64,000 nucleotides of DNA from the NCBI GenBank assembly GCA_019321725.1, contig CM033106.1, positions 17,272,551 through 17,336,550 on the forward strand. Direction: 5' to 3'. A program made the translations under genes and the position numbers. Under the pieces are notes generated by a model that saw nothing but the letters and a program-made list of their open reading frames with translations, was not told the DNA's origin and did no database searches. Within the stretch, counting starts at the first letter, position 1. Each line of letters opens with the position of its first letter. Below, one piece after another: positions 56,881 to 64,000 of this stretch. The stretch comes from Paulownia fortunei. Its lineage: Eukaryota; Streptophyta; Magnoliopsida; Lamiales; Paulowniaceae.

Positions 56881-57783
56881 AAACACAACCTTTGTGTATG
56901 TGTACTTTTGTTCTTTTGAATAAGAAAATAAAACAAAAGAAAAGAGAGCAAAAGAGAGACAAGGGCGGTAAAAATTGTCTAGCATTATATACTCCAGGTG
57001 GACGGCCATTTATGGCTTTTTATTTCCATGTGAAACTCTTTCTCCACATGAAGTCAACTTGCTATCTTGTTACTCTCTTACATTAGATCTAGACATCCTA
57101 TGTCTAATTTAATTGCGCCATGATTAATTAAACCAAGTCCATACCCATTGGATTTACACTTAAACAAATTAAGTTTATTTAACTAATCTCATCAATTAAT
57201 TTAATTAAACCATCTTATAAATTAATTAATAGATCCCATCTTTAAACTATTTATTTTAATTGGGGGGTTTTCCTAATTTTAATAGGTTTAATTGATCCAA
57301 TTAGTTAATTAAATTAATCCAAATGTTGAATCAATTAAAAACTCAACAAATTAAGTTAATTTAATTATCTAATTAATTTATTTAGTCAATAATTGATTTT
57401 TTATTATTTTTTTAATTTTTTTGGGCAAGAAGTGGACTATCTAAATTAGTATGACCCCTTAGATTCACCAAAAAATTAGGAGTGATGTTACAACTATTGT
57501 AACTTAATTGAACAGTTAAATTTATTTTGATTAATTAATATTTTTAGAATTAAGCCATTTCTAACAAAATGCCATGAAAACCTAAATATAGGTGAAGTAG
57601 CAAATATTTTTAATTATGAATGTCATGCACATAAGGTCCTTCTAAATTAAGTCAAAGATACTGATAATTAGTCAAGATACAATTAACATAATAACTATAT
57701 GTCCATTTCTAGTATCACATATTAGAATACCACTTCCTAACTACCATAGTCATGGAGATACTTAGCATTTCACCTATTGTATG
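56881..57783 (-). repeat. Diverged copia LTR fragment
   Basis: It shares the ordered AT-rich 'ttaattaatt' tracts, 'tgacccctta', 'tgttacaactattgtaact', 'ccatgaaaacctaaatatag' and 'gtgaagtagcaaat' with the LTRs at 12243 and 18265 (for example 19590-19710). It is interrupted by the hAT-like element at 57784. A few bases after 60192 may continue it. Confidence 0.5.
57776..57783 (+). repeat. hAT-like target-site duplication, left
   Basis: ATTGTATG; the right partner at 60192-60199 is ATTATATG, 7 of 8 identical. An 8 bp duplication is the hallmark of hAT insertion. Confidence 0.7.
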
Positions 57784-58173
57784 TAGGGTTGATGGAACCG
57801 AATCGAGCCAAATAGGAAAAATCTTGAGCTCGACCGGTTTGAAATTTTCATAGGCTCGAACTCGACTCGAGCTCGATTTGAGCTTTTATAATTAAACTTG
57901 AGCTCAATTTATTTCAAAATTATTAAGCTCACGAACAGAACGAACTCGATTTGAAAATGACTCGTTTAGTATGTTAAACGAACTTAGTTCGAGATCGGCT
58001 CGTTAAATAATTAGAAAGCTCGAGCTCGTTAAGCATAAAATCGAGCTCGAGCTCATTTTCGAGCTCGTTAAGCATACAATCGAGCTCTAGTTCAAGCTCA
58101 TTAAGCATACAATCGAGCTGAGCTCAAGCTCGATAAGCATATTTTATTTCAAAAAATAGAAAATAACAAATTT

Positions 58174-58580
58174 TATTTTATATTTTAATCTACGCTTGTT
58201 ATTATTAATTGAAGTTCTTAGTTTATGAATTATTTTAATTATAGTTAATATATAAACTTTTAGTTTATTATTATAGTTTATCATCCTAAGATTTAGAATT
58301 GAATTTTAGTTGATTAGACTAAGTATATTATTAAATATTTATATTTTTTATATTTTTTAAATTTTAAAACGAAACAACTATCTAATCTTCTAACTAATTT
58401 TAATCTAAATGTAATATCTTAAAGTATGATATTTGATTAGTTTTTATTTTATTATTTTTTATTTTTATTCTTCTTTTATCATAATTTTTATTTATTATCT
58501 TAAGTTTGCTTTTATTTTTTATTTAATTATTCTAAATCATGGTTTTATAGTATATTATTAATTTTGCTTATTATACTAAG
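58174..58580 (+). repeat. Internal direct repeat of hAT-like element, unit 1
   Basis: It reads 'tattttatattttaatctac', 'attgaagttcttagtttatg', 'gaaacaactatctaatcttc' and so on. Unit 2 at 59041-59430 repeats these in order with few changes. A shorter, more diverged relative lies at about 58610-58740. Confidence 0.75.
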
Positions 58581-59040
58581 TTTATTATTATTAACTTAAA
58601 AATTTTATGAATGATGTAAACTGTAGTTAGTATATAAAATTTTTAGTTGACTGTTATAGTTTATTGTCTTAGAATTTAGAACTGATTTTTTTCTTAATTA
58701 CTCTAAATTTATTATTATCTATTTATATTCTTATTGTTAAATATTTTAAATGTAGCAAATTTACTTGGCATTCCTAAATTAATTCTATTCCCATATAATT
58801 TTATTTTTATATACTAATCAACCCTTAAGAGCATAGTAAAAAAAATGTGTGCGAGTATTATTCGACATTCACAATAATTCGTGATTCGAGTTTTATTCGG
58901 ATATAATATAAAAAAATTAAAAAAATATCGTTGAATGACATGAATTTGGAAACATGTATATTTCATTAAATTAAAATGAACTTATAATTTTAAATTTAAT
59001 CTTATTTTAATTAATTATCTTAAGTTGAAATTTAATTATT

Positions 59041-59430
59041 TATTTTATATTTTAATCTACGCTTATTATTATTAATTGAAGTTCTTAGTTTATGAATTAA
59101 TTTAAATATAGTTAATATATTAAATTTTAGTTTATTATTATAGTTTATCATCCTATGATTTAGAATTGAATTTTAGTTATTAGCCTAAGTATATATTACA
59201 TATTTATATTTTTATGTTTTTTAAATTTTAAAGCGAAACAACTATCTAATCTTCTAACTAATTTTAATCTAAATGTATTATCTTAAAGCATGATATTTGA
59301 TTAGTTTTAATTTTATTATTTTATCTTAATTTTTATTTATTATCTTAAGTTTGAATTTTATTTTTTATTTAATTATTCTAAATCGATGGTTCTATAGTAT
59401 ATTATTAAATTTTATTTATTCCTCTAAGTT
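59041..59430 (+). repeat. Internal direct repeat of hAT-like element, unit 2
   Basis: Copy of 58174-58580 at an offset of 867 bp, with a small deletion near 59320. Confidence 0.75.
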
Positions 59431-60199
59431 GATTAATTTAAATTTATTATTCTCTATTTAGATTCTTATTTTTAAATATTTTAAATATAAGAAAATTTAT
59501 TAATTTTAAGTAGGTCATACTCTAAATGTTTCACAAATCATACTAAGAGTTGGTTTTATTTGATTAATCTAATTTTATTAATTATTCTAAATTTGTATTC
59601 TTTTTTTATGAACTATCTTGGTTATATATAATTATTTAATTAATTATTCTAAATATGCCATTATAAGATTTGCATTAAATTTTATTTATTGATTATGCTA
59701 GTCCTTAAAGAATATTTTATTATGCTTGATTATACAAAAATATAGTTGGCTCACTAGTGTGAGTTTTCACCTTTTTTTCAAAGGTATTGTGCTCGATTCC
59801 ATTGAAAAACTTTGTATTTAAGATTTTTATAATTTTATCGAGCCTATTATCGAACTTCTAAACGAGCCGTTCGCAAATATGTTTGTGAACTTATTAAACG
59901 AGCTGGACTCGCTAACAGGTTTGTAAGTATATAAACGAGCCAAACTCGAGCACAAGCTCGCGAGCAAGTTTGCGATCATGTAAATGAGCAGAGCTCGAGC
60001 TCGAGCTCATGAATAGGCTCGCGAGCTAATAAGCCAAATACTATTAGACTCGAGTTCGACTCGATAAAATTTTCAAACTCGAAATCGAGCTTGATCTAGG
60101 CTCTTTAAAGTTAACGATCGATCTCGAACGATTTTTTTTTTAAGCCGAGATCCGAATAATTCGCGAGCAGCTTGGTTCATTTACAACCCTAATTATATG

Positions 60200-60553
60200 T
60201 GATGATTTAAAAATTTTAAATTTCTGTGCTAACCCTACACTCCTAAAACATGCTCACCTCCATCTGATGACAAACTTTTTCTCTGAGCAGCAGCCAATTT
60301 TACCTCGGCAAAATCAGTTTGTTTTTGTATTATTTGTGCATCATCAACTCCAACGTCCCCACCAGAATTATCATCCAACTAATACGCAATCACCATCCTC
60401 CGTCCTCCTTCGTTATTGCTGCACGTTGTTGGAGATCTTTTTCACCATGGGCTCCAATGTACCTTTGTCAGTTATGGCTTATGATGTGGCTTCAATTAAG
60501 CCAATAAATTAAGCATGATGTGTGCCAATTGAGAAGGAACCACAAGATTAGCC
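60200..60553 (+). other. Unassigned segment with an 81-codon frame
   Basis: The frame 60267-60509 begins MTNFFSEQQPILPRQNQ and ends in MAYDVASIKPIN. Base composition is less AT-rich than its neighbours. I recognise no domain and see no promoter or family relation, so it may be chance or a scrap of host sequence. Confidence 0.25.
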
Positions 60554-60926
60554 TGTTAATTTAATAACCACAATTAATGAGCGAAATTGGAGCATTTGGT
60601 TACTCCACTTTGGCAATTAATATTGTGAGCTTTTGCCTATAAATAGGCTATGAATATTGAGAGTTTGAGTGTTTGTCTTCAGTAAGAGGTACTTAGCAAA
60701 TTGCTAAGTTTAAGTGAGAGTGAAAACCAAAGGGTTAATTTTGGTTTTTGAGAATTGAAGTTGAGAGTAAATTGAGAGTTTCATCTCTTGTATTCACTTG
60801 TGATCTTGTTAGTGAAATTGTGATCTCTCTCGGGGACGTAAGTGAATTACCGAACCATGTGAATTTTTCGTATCGTCATTTTCACTTTGTTTAGTTTTCC
60901 ATATAATTACACATTTACGCACAACA
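60554..60926 (+). repeat. Tork/Tnt1-like copia 5' LTR
   Basis: From about TGTTAATTTAATAACC (60554) to 'tacgcacaaca' (60926), directly before the primer site. TATAAATA is at 60638-60645. The start is the first plausible TG at the right distance and is less certain than the end. Confidence 0.7.
60638..60645 (+). promoter_or_regulatory. TATA box in Tork-like LTR
   Basis: TATAAATA followed by 'ggctatgaat', well placed for LTR transcription. Confidence 0.65.
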
Positions 60927-60928
60927 AT

Positions 60929-60941
60929 TGGTATCAAGAGC
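60929..60941 (+). other. Primer-binding site
   Basis: TGGTATCAAGAGC, 2 bp after the LTR; initiator tRNA-Met site with one extra A. Confidence 0.75.
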
Positions 60942-60942
60942 T

Positions 60943-61690
60943 ATGGCAAACACGAAGTTTGAGATGACACCCTTTGACAGAAATCCAACTTCAGTATTTG
61001 GTAATGCACTGTGAAAGATGTGTTGGTTCAACAGGGCTTGTTAAAGCTTTGCTTGACAAGAAGCCAAATGATATGAAATATGATGAATGAGGGGAACTAC
61101 AAGCAAAGGCAGTAAGCACTATACGACTCAATCTTGCTCCAGAAATCAAGTATACGGTGTTGAACGAAATTTCTCCGGCAAATCTACGGAAGAAATTGAA
61201 AAAGCTCTATATGTCAAAATCCTTGACAAATAGACTTTACCTGAAGAAGGAATTGTACGAGCTGAAGATGCAAGAGGGAACAGATGCTGCAAGTCACTTA
61301 AACAAGTTTAACAAGTGCATTACACAACTTCATAGCGTTTAGGCCAAAATTAATGAGGAAGATAAGGCTATTATTCTGTTGGCTTTTTTGCCAAAACAGT
61401 AAGAAACTTTGGTGACCACGTTACTAGTTGGGAAGCAAACCCTGACAGTGGATGAGGTGTCAACGTTCTATTAGCAACTAGCAAGATAAAGCAACCAAGT
61501 AATTCTTCTCAAGCTGAAGGTCATGTTGTCAAAAACGATAACAAGGAAAACCAAGACGTGGTAGAAGTAAATCTCATGGAAGAATCTCTCACCAAAATGA
61601 TCGTTCCAAGTCGCGTCCTAGGTGGAAGGATGTGGAGTGTCATTACTACCATAAGAAAGGCATATCAGAAGATTCTACGACGAACTAAAG
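60943..61690 (+). pseudogene. gag: Tork/Tnt1-like copia gag
   Basis: It starts MANTKFEMTPFDRN at 60943, then breaks by 1-base changes near 61010 and 61040. Open 61157-61340: EISPANLRKKLKKLYMSKSL, LYLKKELYELKMQEGTDAAS, FNKCITQLHSV and a stop. It continues with KINEEDKAIILLAFLPKQ, LVTTLLVGKQTLTVDEV and a damaged zinc knuckle near 61630 (CHYYHKKGH). This UBN2_2-type gag with 'LYMSKSLTNRLYLKKELY' is characteristic of the Tnt1/Tork branch. Confidence 0.83.
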
Positions 61691-61980
61691 GACTTGGAAA
61701 CAAAGAAGAATCAGAAGCCAACTGAAGAAAATATCCTCAACAACAAATCAAATGATGATGAAGAAGGTGATATGTTGTTGGCATCAACATATGGAAGATC
61801 TCTCTTAGAATGCTGGATACTCAACTCCGGATGTACATACCATATGTGTCCTTACAAGGAGTGGTTCAACACCTACCAGCCTTGCAACGATGATTTTGTT
61901 CTGATGGGTAATCATGCTACTTGCAAAGTTATTGTAATGGATACAGTGAAGATCGGGATGCACGATGGAATTGTTAGAAC
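61691..61980 (+). pseudogene. Tork/Tnt1-like copia protease, N-terminal part
   Basis: Open from 61694. After a lysine-rich linker it reads ECWILNSGCTYHMCPYKEW. The family has W-LDSG, so the catalytic Asp is Asn here (NSG). It is cut after IGMHDGIVRT by the long-type LTR at 61981. The rest of the element is beyond the window or lost. Confidence 0.82.
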
Positions 61981-64000
61981 TGTTGGGTTCGTTATAATCG
62001 CACGGGTATACGCAGCGGAAAATTAAATTTTTTTATCAAACATAAATTTAACCCCTTTGATTCGAAAACGATTTTAACGATCGCGCTTATTCAAGTGAAT
62101 ATATAAATAATATAAAATCGGATTATACTTTTCATACACTCCGGTTGTTGTAGGGAATGAATCAATCAATTGCTTATCCTGAACTATCAGAACTCGCAGG
62201 GATCTAAATGTCTCCCCTCTATCAGGTCCACGATACAGAAGAGCAACACCAATCAAAAGGATTCACTAGTATCCTTTTAATTGTTTACTAATCTAGATTG
62301 AAGTATATTTTCAAGAACAATAAAGATTGATTTTTTAAGTTTTTGAAACAATAATATGAAAAGAATAACAAAAAATTGATTTTCTTTTTTCTTTTTTTTC
62401 TTTTCTTGGATAGTAAAAATAGAATACTTTAAACAAAATATTTTTGTTCAAATTTTTGAAATTGATTATGTAATTTTCATCCCTCATATATCTAGGCTAA
62501 AAATTTTAATCATTTTCCAACTTTTGAAATTTTTTTCAATTTTGAACTATTTCAAAACCCTATTATGGAAGGATTCCAAATCTTCCAACAACTCTTCTCT
62601 TTTTTCTCTCCTATTGTATGTGGACTAATTTGAGACTACATTAATCATCAAAATTGTCTACATACATTATTGATATTAATTTGAACTCTTTAAATAATAT
62701 CAAAATATATATATATATCATATATATACTATAATTATATTAAATCTTAGTGGCCTATTTTATCCCATAAAATTGGTCACTATATTTATTTATCTATAAA
62801 TATATTAATTAAAATAAATCATATTTATTTAATTTATTCTCTTGATACTTTAGTGGGCTTCTTAAGTGATCCATATTTATTTTGGGTTTGGACTCAAAAA
62901 TCCCAAATCAATTCAATTGATTCATTTCAATTTAATCAATCGAATTGATTAATTGAATTTACTCCATTGGGCTTTCTAATCAAATTAGGTCCAATTAAAT
63001 ACTCCAATTACTTAATTGAATAATTTAATTTAATCATTAAATTAAATAGAACCCTTAATTAATTAATTGATCAGTATTAATTAATTAATTTTCAACCATT
63101 GGATAAAATCTAAAATTAGAAATGTTACTTTCCATAAAAATGTATGACCCTCTTAGGTTCACTACTAAGCTAGTAGTGGGTTTGCAACATTTGCAACTTA
63201 TAAATAACAATTATTCAAATTAATTAATCCAATTAATTAATTCCCTTGAAATCAACTTGTTAATTCCAGAATCTCACTATTCATGAAAACACCTAACAAG
63301 TAATCATGACAAACTAGTTTTAAGTGAAATAACGAGTAAATCTATTTCAGTTGCGAGTACCACACACGTACGGTCCTTTCGACAGTTAATCTCCTGATTG
63401 AATCTAAGGCATGGATTATAAGTTGAAACCCTAAATGATTCAATAACTGTGATCCATTTCAAGTTCCAATGATTCTTGATAAATCACAATTCATACTGTC
63501 TTGGCCAAGTTCTTTGAATCATGAACTATGAAAACACAGAAGATTCCCTTGTTTAAAAAGACAAGTGTTGAATTTATGTTGGCTATTGACAAACCTCCAT
63601 GCACACCACTGCAACACCCACACATACCCCCTTTGTGATTGTCAAACAATCAGAAGATATATCAAAGTGCTGCAGGATGCACACAAGGCTACCATTGTGC
63701 CTCAAGTCCGAGGACTAGTCGTGTACTATCGCAACACAGAAATTCTTATTTCGACGAGCAAAGCCTCCAACTAAGAATTTCTTGCGGGCCATATTCGGTG
63801 TACTTGTTCCCTAACAAGTACCCACATACATGCACTTACATCTCTATGCTAATGCTAATGGAATGTGACATCCTCGTCTCACGAACATGCATTATATGTA
63901 CGAGTCTTATTGAGCTATTTGATATGCCATCTCAAAAAGCTCTCGACTCGGAACTTATTTAAGACCAAAGCCTCAGAGGCATGTTCCATGATCGCCATCA
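61981..64000 (-). repeat. Copia long-type LTR, runs off the window
   Basis: It starts TGTTGGGTTCG and follows the LTR at 18265-20578 in order to the window end: 'ttcgaaaacgattttaacga', 'ctcgcagggatctaaatgtc', 'ttgcgagtaccacacacgta' (63349) and 'atgcacacaaggctacca' (63677). It inserted into the Tork-like protease. In minus orientation this is the 3' LTR if an element continues to the right, or a solo LTR. The short open frames inside (for example 63565-63771) match those in the other LTR and are not genes. Confidence 0.78.

Larger units (their letters stand above)
57784..60191 (+). mobile_element. Non-autonomous hAT-like element
   Basis: Its ends are inverted: TAGGGTTG at 57784 and CAACCCTA ending at 60191, with imperfect extension (gaaccgaatcgagc / gaaccaagctgctc). 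It is 2408 bp with an 8 bp target duplication. Both ends carry dense 'gagctcgagctcg' and 'aaacgagc' words (57800-58140 and 59840-60170). The middle is very AT-rich and contains diverged direct repeats. No transposase reading frame exists, so it would depend on an autonomous partner. Confidence 0.75.

Overview
This window is a gene-poor, AT-rich block of a flowering-plant (eudicot-like) nuclear genome. It consists almost entirely of nested and broken transposable elements. The evidence is LTR retrotransposons of both plant superfamilies with initiator-tRNA-Met primer sites, L1-type LINEs with a plant-style RNase H, and Mutator, CACTA and hAT-like DNA transposons with recognisable terminal repeats. 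Every long reading frame carries stops, frameshifts or lost catalytic residues. I see no intact host gene, no rRNA or tRNA gene and no CRISPR. The species cannot be fixed from the sequence.

Layout. 1-12.2 kb: remains of Athila-type Ty3/gypsy elements (plus strand). They include pol from mid-RT to integrase at 5.4-7.7 kb, a LOG-like cytokinin-activating-enzyme pseudogene at 8.8-9.4 kb lying between pol and the 3' LTR, and LTRs at 2.56-3.8 and 10.6-12.2 kb. 12.2-21.1 kb: Ty1/copia elements on the minus strand, with a 2.3 kb LTR at 18.3-20.6 kb and a gag-pol region that contains an Athila protease fragment. 21.1-25.2 kb: the 3' ends of two LINEs. 25.35-35.25 kb: a complete-ended Mutator-like element (MULE) with ~285 bp terminal inverted repeats. 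It has a minus-strand transposase gene and a convergent plus-strand GRF zinc-finger gene, and an Athila deletion derivative (27.85-31.6 kb) sits in an intron of the transposase gene.

35.3-46.1 kb: the 5' half of a third LINE. It is split by an unusual inverted Tat/Retand-type gypsy structure (36.2-45.5 kb) that carries a spliced antisense gene and is itself interrupted by a 2.77 kb chromovirus-type solo LTR. 46.1-53.8 kb: a copia element split by a 3.4 kb CACTA element that has picked up part of a trihelix transcription-factor gene. 53.8-57.8 kb: a solo Athila/Tat-like LTR and a copia LTR fragment. 57.8-60.2 kb: a non-autonomous hAT-like element with an 8 bp target duplication. 60.5-64 kb: the 5' end of a Tork/Tnt1-like copia, cut by another copy of the 2.3 kb copia LTR that runs off the window.

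The relative order of several insertions can be read from the nesting: LINE, then Tat, then chromovirus LTR; LINE, then copia, then CACTA; MULE, then Athila. The best leads for new biology are the MULE's second gene in a MuDR-like convergent layout, the captured trihelix and LOG sequences, and the inverted Tat structure with its antisense gene.
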